Of a stretch of DNA of 64,000 nucleotides, positions 10,536 to 23,345 are shown one piece after another; position 1 is the stretch's first letter, and the number at the start of each line of letters is the position of its first letter. The position numbers and the translations under genes were made by a program. Source of the DNA: Ophiura sarsii (taxonomy: Eukaryota; Echinodermata; Ophiuroidea; Amphilepidida; Ophiuridae); assembly GCA_035610835.1 (NCBI GenBank), contig CM069458.1, forward strand, positions 35,582,718-35,646,717. Direction: 5' to 3'. The notes beneath the pieces were generated by a model. That model saw only the letters and a program-made list of their open reading frames with translations, ran no database searches and was not told the DNA's origin.

Positions 10536-10604
10536 GTGATTGACTGGGAAAAAAATTGGGGCAACCTTTTACGAAAATGTACGCCACTGTCGGGACGACA
10601 TATA

Positions 10605-12312
10605 CAGTTAAGCCCACAATTATTCATACCCCTTGAAAAATATGAGTTGTTTGCGTTTTTCTCATATCTATACCAGCTGGAGTGGTGGAACTTTCGCTTT
10701 ACACTAAAGACAATTAGTTTGCAAGTACAAATCAATATATTTGGTCTCAACATTTTTTGCATAACAATAGAATTGAACAAGAATTGTGTTTTTATGCCTG
10801 TCCAAAATTATTCATACCCCATACCAAGTCTCAGGATTGAGGCCACTTTTTGTGATAATACACATATTTTTGACATTCCAAACATTCTTTATATTGTGTG
10901 ATAGGCTTTTATATTGTTATGCAATTATTCCATGATGTGTGCATACAATGTGGATGCATTACAAATGTGTCCTATTGAATGTACATAGAGGGATATTATA
11001 GGACAACACTCTGGCTCTATGACAGCATGGCGAATGAGATCAAATAACTCAGTGGGGACCTTTTTTGTGCATTGTGAATGCTCACAAAGAGGGGAAAGGC
11101 TACAAAGCTATTTCGATGCAATTTTAAGTGCCAAATTCCACCACATAAAGCATAATTAGGAAGAACAAGACAGTTAAAATCAGTTAAAATCAGTTAAAAA
11201 CCCTGAAGAACACGGTCCGAAGCCAACAGTGTCCCCTTGTTTGACAAGTAAAGTATGGTGAAAGGCCAACAACAATCCACATATCACCGTCAATGCTCTC
11301 CTGAACAACCTTGGTGAGTCTTGGACCAAGATATTAAGGCAGACACTCCAGCAGACATAGTACACAAGAGTTCTCCATGGACTCCGACCAAGAAAGACTC
11401 TACTCCTGAAAAGAGACAATGAGAAACTCATCTAGCATTTGCAAGAGCACTTCTGGACAAAGATCCAAGTTTTTGGTCTTCAGTGTTGGGGTTGTTTAAG
11501 ATGCAAGACAAGTTTCTCTGTGTCTCTTTTAAGGAGTAGAGTCTTTCTTGGTCGGCCTCCATGGAGACCTCTCATGTGCCATATAAGCTGGAGTGTCTGC
11601 CATGATATCTTGGTCCAATAATTGCCAAGGTTGTTCAGGAGAGCATTGATGGTGATCTGCGGATTGTTGTTGGCCTTTCGCAATACTTTTCTTGCCAAAC
11701 AAGGGGACACCGCTGGCTTCCGACTGCATCCTTCAATGTTTTTTAGTGAATTGAACGTCTTGTTCTTCCTAATTATGCTATGTATGGCAGATTCTTGCAC
11801 TTGGAATTGTTTCGAAATAAATCTGTAGCCTTTCCCCTCGTTGTGAGCATTCACAATATGCACAAAAAAGTTATTTGACCTTCTTCGCAATGCTGTCAAA
11901 GAGCAAGAGTGTTGTCCTATAATATCCCTCACTGTACATCCAATAGGACACATTTGTAATGCATCCACATTGTATTCACACATCATGGATAATTACAGAA
12001 CAATATAAAAGCCTATCACACAATATAAAGAATGTTTGGAATGTCAAAAACATGTGTATTATCACAAAAAGTGACCTCAATCCTGAGACTTGGTATGGGG
12101 TATGAATAATTTTGGACAGGCATAAAAACACAATTCTTGTTCAATTCTATTGTTATGCAAAACATGTTGAGCTCAAATATATTGATTTGTACTTGCAAAC
12201 TAATTGTCTTTAGTGTAAAGCGAAAGTTCCACCACTCCAGCTGGTATAGATATGAGAAAAACGCAAAAAACTCATATTTTCCAAGGGGTATGAATAATTG
12301 TGGGCTTAACTG
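10605..12312. mobile_element. Tc1-type fold-back element: two inverted half-copies
   Basis: The left end CAGTTAAGCCCACAATTATT is mirrored at 12293-12312, and the mirror continues for more than 800 bp on each side, through terminal region, 5' untranslated region and the first half of a Tc1-like transposase, meeting near 11440-11500. The element is thus two 5' halves joined tail to tail rather than a complete Tc1. TA precedes the left end (10603-10604); the right end abuts another element and has no TA. Both transposase halves are broken. Confidence 0.8.
11480..11986 (-). pseudogene. Partial Tc1-like transposase
   Basis: This frame reads as the N-terminal DNA-binding half of a Tc1/mariner transposase. 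A helix-turn-helix with GKGYRFISKQFQVQESAIHS is followed by a GCSRKPAVSP linker (the usual GRGRKPKLSP type), a second helical domain (NNPQITINALLNNLG) and GLHGGRPRKTLLLK. The DDE catalytic domain that should follow is absent because the sequence crosses into the inverted half. An analogous, more decayed copy is on the plus strand at about 10915-11470. Confidence 0.8.
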
Positions 12313-12723
12313 CCCCCTGGCTCGCATGCCGCGGTACGCGCCTGGGGTCAGAAACATAGCTCTGTACTTTGTAATTTGAATATTAGGTTTGGATATTAAG
12401 CTATTCAGATATTTAAATAAGATATTTAGAATAATATGTTTGGATATTAAGCTATCAATTACCTCCAGACACCTGAAATAAAAAAGGACAGTTGTTTTTG
12501 CGTATACCTCGAAAGAGATACGTTTTCGTTTATAACATATATTATGGACTATCAAACAACGCCAAATTCATACATCACGTCTGCAAATATACATGGTAGA
12601 CACGAAGGGGAGAGATCGAGAAGCTCAACGATAGCAACCCTACTCCCTCTGTTCCGGGCAGGCAGTAACATTTCCTTATGCAACTATAACGGGATGCATA
12701 GACCCCTATGACAGTTAAAACTG
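12313..12723. other. Intergenic with remnant of another element end
   Basis: Begins with CTGGCTCGCATGCCGCGGTA, the inverse of a block near 3285-3305 (ACCGCGGCATGTGAGCCAG), so a dispersed element end adjoins the Tc1 fold-back. The rest is AT-rich and unremarkable. TATGCAACTATAACGGGATG (12677-12696) recurs at about 28942-28961. Confidence 0.5.
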
Positions 12724-13310
12724 GGTGCACCATGGGTGCTATCTACTGTATATAGTAATGTAATATGGGTGCTATCTACTGGTGATAGCGATGTAATATA
12801 TGGGTGCAATCTACTGAAGATAACAATGTAATATATGGGTGCTATCTACTGAAGAAAGCAATGTAATATATGGGTGCTATTTAATGAAGATATAGCTAGC
12901 AATATAAAATATGAGAGCTACTGCTACCTACTGAAGATAGCAATGTAATATATGGGTGCTATCTACTGTAGATAGCAATGTAATATATGGGTGCTATCTA
13001 CTGTAGATAGCAATGTAATATATGGGTGATATCTACTGTAGATAGGAATGTAATAAATGGGTGCTATTTACTAAATATTTGGAATGTAATATATGGGTGC
13101 TATCTACTGAAGCTAGCAATGTAACATATGGATGATATCTACTGTAGATAGCAATGTAATATATGGGTGCTATTTACTAAAGATAACAATGTAATATGTG
13201 GGTGTTATCTACTGTACATAGCAATGCATTATATGGGTGCAATCTATTGTAGGTAGCAATGTAATATATGGGTGCTATCTATACTGACGATAGCAATGTA
13301 AAACATGGGT
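12724..13310. repeat. 34-35-bp minisatellite, main block
   Basis: About 17 imperfect copies of a unit reading GGGTGCTATCTACTGAAGAT then AGCAATGTAATATAT. Each unit contains a small inverted repeat (CTATCTACTG.AGATAG). Units differ by substitutions and short indels. The array resumes at 14903 after a LINE insertion. Confidence 0.95.
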
Positions 13311-13319
13311 CATTAAAAC

Positions 13320-14900
13320 AATTGAATTAAAACAATTGAATTTGCCTTTTATATCTCTTCACATGGATTATATATATCAATTCAATTTTATTGACATACA
13401 AAAACCCAACATACAGGTATAGTCAAATAGCACACATACAATGTAGAAAACATACCTAACAGAGAGTACAATGCGCAAATGCGCTTCAGTCCATGAATAC
13501 AATTTACATATCATGCATGAGACAAATTAATGTTGCTGCACCATAGAACGAATATCAAACGCAGCATTAACATATTTAGCAATTATTTTAACAATATCAA
13601 AATCAGAAGCACACATAATATTGATAAAAGTATCATACTCATCCGAATTAATATCAATATTTAAACATCCCTGAAGAGATGATAACAGTGTACTGCGAGG
13701 ACGATTATATGCCGTACACTTCATAACAAAGTGAAACTCGTCCTCAACCTTATTTTGGGTACACAACTGACAAATTCTATTTTCAGGAGGTATTTTTGGA
13801 ATTGAGTGACGCCCAGTTTCAATTCGAAGATTATGGGCACTGATACGTAATTTACAGAATAATGATCTTTGGGATCTATTTAGAATATGAAAATAATTTT
13901 CACATTGGAAAGTTGATTTGAATTTACAATAAGTACGAAGTTTTGGCTGGGCATTGAAGATATGCTGTGACCATTCATTAACATATACAGACTGAATTGT
14001 TGTGCTAACCATGGACATGATTGAATTTTTCCTAAGAATATTAGGTTTGTGCCAAATTTCCATGTCACCAACAAGTTTACAAATATTTCCAATGCCAGAG
14101 CTCCAACTGAAATAGTTATTATTACTATGGAACGTTCTATTGTCAATCAAAGATTGAACAACTAGAGATGAAGAACCTAACAAACAATCATTATTCAATT
14201 TCCACCAATATTTCAAATGCAAGGGCCAGCATGAACAACAATACTAGGTAACTACCTAATTCGGCTCGAACAGCATTATTGGTTGTTTTACGATTAAGAC
14301 CTAAAATGAGTTTACATGACTTGATATGAATATTTTCAACACTTAATGTATCACAAATATCAATCAAATTACCTGTCTTTAAACCCTTAAAGGCATATTA
14401 TGTGATCTTTTCCAGAGGGCGCCCTCTATTCATGATTTTTTTTAGAAAGTAGATTTTCTTGCAGATTTACATTTCCGATCATAAATTATACATACATACC
14501 AAGTTACAGAGCGATACGATTCCTAATTACCTCAAAATCATGGTTTTAGAGTGAATTTAGAGTGAAAAATATAAACTGTCGGAATTCCGACAGTTTATTT
14601 TCACTCTAAAACCATGATTTTGAAGCAATTAAGAATCGTATCGCTCTGTTACTTGGAATGTATGCATGATTTATGATCAGAAATGTAAATCTGCAAGAAA
14701 ATCTGCTTTCTATTTTTTTTTCGATGTTGAGGGCGTTCCCTGGAAAGATCACATAATATACCTTTAAGTAAGAAAGGAGCCCAAACTTCACAACCATAAC
14801 AAAGAATGGGTCTAATTAATGTATTGAATAATTTCATACTACATTTACTTGAACTACCATACAAATTCTCTCTAATTTTGAAAAAGCCTTTAAAGCTTTA
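13320..14900 (-). pseudogene. CR1/L2-like LINE, C-terminal part, 5'-truncated
   Basis: On the minus strand the coding order is SSSKCSMKLFNTLIRPILCY then CEVWAPFLL (about 14770-14870), LKTGNLIDICDTLS (about 14330-14390), and a 231-residue frame 13527-14222. The last includes LRIETGRHSIPKIPPENRIC and a zinc-ribbon-like C-x2-C...DEFHFVMKC typical of the region after reverse transcriptase in Jockey/CR1/L2-type LINEs. The RT catalytic part is missing. The 3' end carries two ATTAAAACAATTGAA repeats near 13320. A MITE interrupts the frame at 14391-14763, and a frameshift lies near 14230. The whole LINE sits inside the minisatellite. Confidence 0.8.
14391..14763. mobile_element. TTAA-flanked palindromic MITE, copy A
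   Basis: 373 bp with long inverted arms (ends AGGCATATTATGTGATCTTT and its near-reverse complement) meeting at CTGTCGGAATTCCGACAG. TTAA lies on both sides (14387-14390 and 14764-14767). Removing the element and one TTAA joins the LINE codons in frame (...PFLL-KGLKTG...), which proves both the ends and the TTAA duplication. TTAA specificity is that of piggyBac-type elements. A second complete copy is at 44574-44926. Confidence 0.9.
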
Positions 14901-14902
14901 TA

Positions 14903-15137
14903 TGTACTGAAGATAGTAATTTAATATATGAGTTCTATCTACTAACGATAGCAATGTAATGTATGGGTGCTATCTACTAAAGATAGTAATGTAATATGTG
15001 GGTGCTATCTACTGAAGATAACAATGTAATACATGGGTGCTATCTACTGTATTAGCAATGTAATAATGGGTGCTATTGACTGAAGATAGCAATGTAAAAT
15101 ATGGGTGCTATCTACTGACGATAGCAATGTAATATAT
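14903..15137. repeat. 34-35-bp minisatellite, second block
   Basis: Continuation of the array at 12724-13310 with the same unit (GGGTGCTATCTACTGAAGAT...). About seven copies are visible. The two blocks were one array before the LINE inserted. Confidence 0.95.
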
Positions 15138-16418
15138 TTACCATATACAAAACAGAATTTTCAGAAACCTTTCCCAACTTTCAAAGTCTTATCTCAAAAA
15201 TTACTGAACCAATAATAGGCATGTTTGTACTTATGTCAATACAATTCTCATGGTGTTAATTTTGAACTGTAGTTAACTGCCGCGTGGAAAGTGTTAACCG
15301 AACTATTAAATTAGCTGGGGAGCGCAGGCCCATCTGGGTGTCGGTTCTGGTCTGCTCGTACAGGGAGTTATAAACCAAAATGTTCCGTCTTTAGAATATA
15401 ACCTACCATCTTGGAATAAATTGCTTTGAACACTTTACACGTTTTGGCATTATGTGCAGAATTTGTTCCCCGATCTTTAAATGATGTATATTTTGTTAAG
15501 ATGATGCATTTTGTTTAAATGATGTATATTTTGTTTTGTTATTTTGTTATCAATGTGTATTTTGTTAAAGAGCTGAATAGGACATCTTAGACAACAATTT
15601 TTCCTTCCCTACACCCCATCGTTAATGTAGGGACACCTTGAACAACTGCTGAAGACATTAACATTTCTCAACATTGCACGAGGGGGGAAAGGGGTGTTAG
15701 TTTTCCATTGTTAACGATTAAAGCGTTCCAATACTTTTTCCAGGATTGTAGGTGGACACTTTTAGAACTATAGGGCTTGAGTGTTTAGAGCAAAAAAGTT
15801 AATCACAACTTTGATTATCGATCAATAATTTTTGACCTATGACCTTTTGAAAATGACAAGTTGGCCAAAATAGGTCATATTTGGCCATTTTTCACAAAGG
15901 AACAATTAAGGAACATTTTGGTAAATCCCTGTGCCAGCGGACCGGGACCGAATAACCCCAAAACCGTGTGTGCTCCCCAGCTATACCGTATAGGCCTACT
16001 GTATATATAAAGTTAATTAACATGAAAATTCTTCTGATTGTAGTGCATGTAATATATTTATTTCAACACAAAATAACTGTGCAGGCCTAATAGTAACAAA
16101 TACTTGATTGTTTTAGTTATTAGGCCTTACATCAGTAGACTATTCATGATTCTAAGTAACCTATCGTTTATGTTAGAATCGATTATAGGCTCGGTATTTC
16201 CGTTTATTAACTGAATAATTCCATCTTACTTACACTTACACCCACCAATGGGAAGAAAAATAATTTCGAAAAGTTTTGTGTTAGCTGGCTAGAGAAGCAA
16301 AACATTTTTACAAAACAGGGGGTATCGCAAAAATATTTATGCGTGATTCCATAAGTATTAATGTAATTAAAGGTAGATGACCCGATCACATTTTCGTAAC
16401 ACAGAATTATTTCAAACA
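15138..16418. other. Intergenic with a dispersed repeat
   Basis: 15150-15300 (CAGAAACCTTTCCCAACTTTC ... CCGCGTGGAAAGTGTTAACC) matches 44960-45080 in part, so it is a dispersed repeat. 15485-15560 has three imperfect copies of ATGATGTATATTTTGTTAA. No gene seen in the remainder. Confidence 0.55.
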
Positions 16419-16420
16419 TA

Positions 16421-17255
16421 CACTCTCAGAACAAAGGTTAAAATCTTTAACCATGTTGGTTAAAATGTTAACCAACGGAAGGTTACCAGGTGAACCACAC
16501 AATTGGTTGGTTAAAACTGTAACCAACAGCTGTTGGTTAAACTTTAACCTGTGGTTGGTTACAAATTTTAATCATTTGTTGGTTAATATGTTTTGACCAA
16601 CAGTGGTTGGTTAAACTTTAACCTGTGGTTGGTTACAATTTTTAATCATTTGTTGGTTAATATGTTTTAACCAACAGTAGAAAAAAATGTTGGTTAAACT
16701 TCTTTTTTCTTTTTTTTGCTAAACTTTTAAAACCCACAACATTACAATATTGATGTTTCATTGGCCCGATATTGGCTTTCAATATTGGCGCCAACCCGTG
16801 GCCAGGACCAACAAGGGACAGGACAAGGCACAAGATCCTAGCTACGAGGCCGGGAAGCGATAATTGAAACAGCGGCCGCAATTTTTAGACCACGTCAGAA
16901 TTTGTATATGAAATCAATCGTGTTATTGTTCCAATAATGGGCACATTATACCAGGGGAGGAAAATAACACGATTGATTTCATATACAAATTCTGACGTGG
17001 TCTAAATAATATGCGCAAAATATTTTCCTCGCCAGTGAAATTCTTTGGCGGGAATCTTGTTATGACCTATTGTTGGTTAAAATTATGATGCCTTAACCAA
17101 CGTTGAATAAACTAAAAATTAATTATATTTTTACTCTTTAACCAACGCAGTATTAAAAGTAATTTTTAACCAACGCTTCATTTGTAACCAATGTTGCATA
17201 CTTTTTAACCAACATTCTTTTAACCCATGGTTATTTAATACCTGTTCTGAGAGTG
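16421..17255. mobile_element. TA-flanked palindromic MITE with AACCAACnn repeats, copy 1
   Basis: Ends CACTCTCAGAACA...TGTTCTGAGAGTG with TA on both sides (16419-16420 and 17256-17257). The arms are rich in GGTTAAA and CCAAC words repeated in both orientations, and the centre contains a second, stronger inverted pair (16886-16928 versus 16963-17006) around CCAATAATGGGCACATTATA. 835 bp, no ORF. A 953-bp copy in the opposite orientation is at 48470-49422. Confidence 0.9.
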
Positions 17256-17257
17256 TA

Positions 17258-18051
17258 CGGAGATTTTCATATCATATGAAAGCTCGTATTTTTCTCATCA
17301 TCATACTGAAATTTGACGGCCTAAATCGGTATAATTACGGAGAAATCGATGAAATAACGTCGAATTACCGCGAATGGTGGTAACCACCGATATAGTTTGT
17401 GTACTACTCAATGGGTACAGTTCACAGCATCTTGTGCGTCTAAAATAAGAACCATTAGAGCTATGCAACTCAAACTTCGGAACACGACTTTTTTAAGGGT
17501 GACCTTTCATGTAGAATAGAAAACTTCAAGTTGAAAATCGGAACATCTACCTTTAAGAGAACTATTTGAAAAGGTTAATGCATTAGAAGCCAATAATAAC
17601 CGAACAACCCATTCGTAAAATGTTCCCCTCAATTTTTTTCCCAGTCAGTCACCTCGTGAATTTCACGTAAGGCCTAGTAAAAAAATTAACATGTTTCCCG
17701 TCCCCGCCCGCCTCCTTTTTGGCCGCCGCCTCCTATTTTTTACTATTTACTATTTCCGAAAATTCTGTAAAAATTTTTTTTTTTAAAAATTATAATTATT
17801 ATTTATTTTTTTAGTGATTGATCCGTTGCCCATAGGAATGGCAGGTGTAATAGAAATGCTGTATCATTTCATAGCATGTTCATGCCATGCATGACACGGA
17901 TGGACATGGCTTCTCAATTGAAATAGTAGGCTATGGGGACCAATTTATACATGTAGGCCTACATCCTTTCGATCAATGATGTTTTGTTCCTCATTCAACC
18001 TGAAAAATGAAGAAAACATAAAGAAACAATGTGTAGTTTTGGCTCTATATA
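17258..18051. other. Intergenic; fold-back arm at 17686-17760
   Basis: A block starting at about 17640 (CACCTCGTGAATTTCACGTA) leads into ACATGTTTCCCGTC and TTTTTTACTATTTACTATTT. The latter two recur inverted at 18840-18915, so the two blocks form arms around the MITE at 18052-18718. No gene seen. Confidence 0.55.
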
Positions 18052-18718
18052 CACTGCAAAAACTCCGGTGTTAAACTGCAACACTGAGCCGGTGTTACGC
18101 TCCTGGTGTTAATGTTGGTGTTAGGTCAACACCATAGGAATAACTGATGTAACACTTCTCATGGTGTTAAATTTCTTGTGTTAAACTTGGTGTAAAAATA
18201 ACTCCCATGTGTGTCACTATTCCACACATGCGCACGGGGGTGGGTTATATTGGTTTTTTAACACTTTGGATTGTATATTTATACATTTGATCTAGTGATT
18301 CGATCTGCAACATGCACCATTCCATAATTAAATGGCAAGTAAGAACATTAATTCACAAAAACGTTCAAGTTTTAATAAATTTAAACTGTTGAACAGTGAA
18401 ATATGTTATTTGCGAGTATTTTATTGTTAAAGTACTTCAACTTATCTAACATTATTATTTTAACACCAGAAGGTGTAAAAATAATAATATTTTAACACCA
18501 GAAGGTGTAAAGTTTTTAATGTTTTAACACCAGAAGGTGTAAAATTGTTACTGGTGTTGTCATATTGTAACACCCATTGGTGTTATATTTAACACCAACG
18601 TTGTAACACTAGTGATGGTGTCATTTTAACACCGGGTGGTGTGGTTCTATAGTGAATCCGTACTGGTGTTAAATTTAACACCCGTGGTGTTAAATTTAAC
18701 ACCACAGTTTTTGCAGTG
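18052..18718. mobile_element. TA-flanked palindromic MITE with GGTGTTAAA repeats
   Basis: Ends CACTGCAAAAACTCCGGTGT and its near-reverse complement (CACAGTTTTTGCAGTG), with TA outside (18050-18051, 18719-18720). Subterminal TTAACACC/GGTGTTAA words are repeated many times in both orientations. Three tandem TTTTAACACCAGAAGGTGTA units lie near 18470-18545. 667 bp, non-coding. It shares its CACTGCAAAAA end with the family at 27901-28422 but not the interior. Confidence 0.85.
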
Positions 18719-18929
18719 TATATAGGTAAACCTTTTCATATTTTTATTCCTCTGGCAATTAGAGTGGAAAATCCTGTTTAGGAGTGTCTGCAACACAGTC
18801 AGTTGGTCACTTTCGACTTGGCGGCCATCTTGAAAAAATAGCAAAAAATGGGAAAATAGTAAATAGTAAGACCCTCCCTCCTCCTTTTTTTAAAAAGTCC
18901 AGACGGGAAACATGTATTTTTTTTTACTA

Positions 18930-19215
18930 TGCTTAAGTGGTGGTGGGTGGAGGGGGGGGGGGGGGGGGGTCAAAAATATTCGCACGGTCACAAAATTTCG
19001 CACACTCACAAAAGGTTGCACGGTCACAAAATTTCGCAAGGTCAAAAAATTTCGTAGTCCAAATAGCACAACAGTCAACATGTAATGCCCAATCCTCAGT
19101 GTTTTCTGGTCTAGACCCTATTTTTTTCTTCATATGCGAATTTAGCGTCCCGGTAGTGCGAATTTAGCGTCCCGGTATTTGGAGCCAGGGGGGAAACTTG
19201 CCCCCCCCCCCCCGG
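18930..19215. repeat. Poly-G tract with inverted GTGACCGTGCGAAATTT repeats
   Basis: A run of about 19 G (18951-18969) is followed by three to four copies of CGCACGGTCACAAAATTT-like words, the reverse complement of the array at 10370-10445. A duplicated GCGAATTTAGCGTCCCGGTA (about 19137-19178) and a poly-C run (19201-19214) close the block. No coding potential. Confidence 0.7.
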
Positions 19216-20462
19216 TCGGTACGCCACTGTCTGACCCCGCAAGCGACGGTTTGACTTCCCTCGTCCACGACAACCATTATGTGAAAGTGAAATATTGTGT
19301 TATTTAGTTTAAAAGAAGAAAATATAGAACTAGAAAAACAAGTTAATGAATGATATGATTGATTTTTTGTCTGTGCTGTCTGAATTGCTCAATATGAGCA
19401 AACATGGATGGAAGTGTTCCACGAACGCAATTTTGTTTTTCGTTCATGATCCTAGTAAAATTCACTTTTATTCCGTTTAAATACGGAATAAAGCAAAAAG
19501 CAAAATTCACTGAATAAAATGATTTTTTGAACAAATCAACTGATTCACAAGGATCATGTACGAAAAACAATCTCTCCCCGAAAACTAGACCGATTCAAAC
19601 GCGATTTTCTTTCAAGTAGGCCTATAGCAAATTAAATTGACTTTATTTTGGCGTTAACAATGTTCAATTCCGACACATATTTAGGAAGTTATAATCACCT
19701 TTAAAGTTACGCTGTAATGTTTATTGAGACACCCTATATAACTGTTTACACTGATTTTAATTCAACATTTTGTGGACATTTCCGAAAATAGCACAAAACT
19801 ACAGAACCATCGGATACACAAAAGTAGAAGGTTTCTGACCAGGTACTTACGTTAGCTAATTCAAAATCAAAAATCTGTACCGAAATTCTGAGTTATACGG
19901 CCATGTGTTTTGAACTCGCCACCCTTCGCGTTGCATTTACACCATCTGAGATTCGAATTAGCATATCGCAATAACAATTACTTGATCTACCCCATAAAAA
20001 GTATATCTTTTCTGAACGGAAATCTCACAAGGAATCGAAATATGCGATTGGAATTTAGATAGAACCTAATGTTAACATGTTATGATTAACATTGTTCAAA
20101 TAATATAGAAATATTCATATTTTGATGAAGCTCAATACATAATTTACAGTGCATATTTGAGTTTCTCATGAAATTACCCATCGGAACATGATGGTTGTTA
20201 AGGGTTACTTTGTTGAGATATAGGGCCTACTATATCTGGAAGTGAATGAGCCCGAACGTTTACAGTTTCATATTTCTTAGAGTTTACAAATTAACAAATT
20301 AGATATGCATCCTCTCCTGATTTAAACTGCATTTTTTAATTCCCCTATTTGAGAGACCGACCCTAACTGCGAGATTTGCTTGCCAGTACATTTTGTACAA
20401 CAAAACAGTATCGCTGACCTGAAATTAATTATTGGGAGCTCAAGCGTAATTTAATTTGGAGT
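19216..20462. repeat. Dispersed repeat shared with the histone H3 intron
   Basis: 19320-19420 (GAACTAGAAAAACAAGTTAA ... CAATATGAGCAAACATGGAT) matches 62460-62545, and 19600-19760 matches 62570-62690 directly and 61785-61930 inverted. 19845-20330 matches parts of 62760-63250 and 63815-63880. It is a non-coding dispersed family; the words TGAGACACCCTATATA suggest a transposon end inside it. Confidence 0.75.
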
Positions 20463-20463
20463 A

Positions 20464-21340
20464 CACTGCAAAAAGGTTGCTTAAATATTTACTCAACATT
20501 TTACACAACGTTGTTGAAGTATGCAACCGCTTAAGGGGGCTGTGGACTCTCAGGTACAGCCTCCGTAAAACTGCCGTAACTTCTTCAATATTGATTTAAT
20601 CTTTATAAATGTATACAGTTTTTTGCAGAAAAGGGTTCAATGAATCCAACCATGATAATGAAATTGACCATTTTGGAAAAAATTATAAAAAACATGTTTT
20701 TTGACCCATTTTAGGTTTGGAAAAGATAACTCAAAATATATTTTGTTAAATTTTGTCATACTAGTTTTATGATAATCCTGATAACATTCCCCAGGAGCGG
20801 TTTTTTTTTTTAATATCTTATTTTTTATTTTTTGAGTTACAGACAAAAAAGTGCCAAAAAATATTATTTTTTCCCAAAAAAGGTGATTTTCATGATTTTG
20901 GCGGTAAAAAACACATTTTTTGGCACTTTTTGGTCTGTAACTCAAAATATAAAAAATAAGATATTAAATTAAAAAAAACGCTCCTGGGGAATGTTATCGG
21001 GATTATCATAAAACTAGTATGACAACATACGGCAGATTTACGGAGGCTGTACCTGAGAGTCCACACCCTCCTTAACAGTTGCGTAAAATTTACCCAACAC
21101 GTTGGATAACATGTTTTCACCAAAAGTTGAACAATTCCAGTTACTCAGCAGTTGCAAAATTTTAATTACACAACAGTTGGGTATTATTAATTAACCATTT
21201 GTTGGGCATTTTGTGACTGTTGCTTAATTTGTGAATTGTTTTCATTATATATCGCAAGAAGTTGGGACAATCCAGTTAAGGCTTGAACTGTTAACTGTTG
21301 TTTTGTCCGACCAAAATACGGACAATCCAACTGGCTGGGG
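20464..21340. mobile_element. CACTGCAAAAAGGTTGC MITE, right end lost, with nested insertion
   Basis: The left end CACTGCAAAAAGGTTGCTTA matches the complete element at 27901-28422. The matching sequence is broken at 20535 by another palindrome and resumes at about 21076 (CAGTTGCGTAAAATTTACCC). The expected right end TTTTTGCAGTG is not found, so the copy is 3'-truncated somewhere near 21300. Confidence 0.7.
20535..21071. mobile_element. TTAA-flanked palindromic MITE nested in another MITE
   Basis: Inverted arms: GGACTCTCAGGTACAGCCTC near 20545 is mirrored at about 21040-21060, and the similarity extends almost to the centre near 20880-20920 (TTTTGGCACTTTTT). TTAA is present on both sides (20531-20534, 21072-21075). 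The uninterrupted relative at 27901 confirms the insertion. Open frames on both strands here are products of the palindrome. Confidence 0.8.
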
Positions 21341-22225
21341 CTACAAGACTTGGGAATTTATAGCCTAGGACATGTAACCAAAAATAGGGGTGTACCTAGA
21401 CAAAATTGCAACATAAACCACTTTTGATGTAATTGTTTCAAAATGCTCCTCCGAACATTATATTAAAAATCGATAAAATCTGAAGTTGGGGAAAAAATGC
21501 TAATTTGCATAACAATACATTTGTATATTTAGCCATATTAGTCGGGTATATACAGGGGTTACCGTGCAACCCCACCACCCAGGACTCCCCCAAACCAACT
21601 TTCTTGACTCTTTTCATGGTCCTAAAACATATTCAGGATGTTAACAAAAACAATTATGTGTTATTCAAGATGGCGTCCAAAATGGCCGCCATAACTGGTC
21701 AAATTTCATAAAATGACATATAACAATCAAAATGCGTGGTGAAAGAAAAGTTTTAATAGTGGGATGTATGTATTAAACCCCTAAGACAATAATACCCTGT
21801 ATTTTTGCTTTGTTAACATACCTAAATTCAAGATGGCCACTAAAATGGCCGCCAAAATGATGGTCAAAATTCCATAAAATTGCACAATATCAACCAAAAT
21901 GTATGATTAAAATATAGTTGTAACAATGGGATGTAAGTATTAGACCACTGGTAACTCATGTCAAGTATGGTTGCTTTGTTTACATACTTAACATCAAAAA
22001 TGGCTGCCAGAACGGGTCCCATAATGGGTCCCAAAATGGCTGCAAAAATGTAAAATTCCATAAAATGGAATAATATCAACCAAAACGTACGATGAAAGTA
22101 TAGTTTTAACAGTGGGATGTACGTTTCAGACCACTAGTACCTCATATCCAGTATTTTTGCTTTGTAATGACATACCTTTGAATCAAGATGGCTGCCAAAT
22201 TGGCCGTTGTATAAATACTCTATAA

Positions 22226-22235
22226 GAGTATTATG

Positions 22236-22318
<83 letters not shown>

Positions 22319-22377
22319 AATACTAATACTAATACTAATACTAATACTAATACTAATACTAATACTAATACTAATAC

Positions 22378-22455
<78 letters not shown>
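22226..22455. repeat. (TAA)n microsatellite with an embedded (ACTAAT)n tract
   Basis: A long run of AAT triplets with a central stretch of about 11 copies of the hexamer TACTAA (22315-22380). All reading frames across it are runs of Ile, Leu or Tyr and are artefacts. Confidence 0.98.

Positions 22456-23345
<890 letters not shown>

Noticed and set aside
12016..12555. 179-residue minus-strand frame
   Set aside because: Most of it is the terminal arm of the Tc1 fold-back; the same peptide arises from the opposite arm at 10536-10901, as expected for non-coding inverted sequence.
20637..21123. Minus-strand frames of 77 and 102 residues
   Set aside because: They lie in the arms of the palindromic MITE at 20535-21071 and contain no domain.
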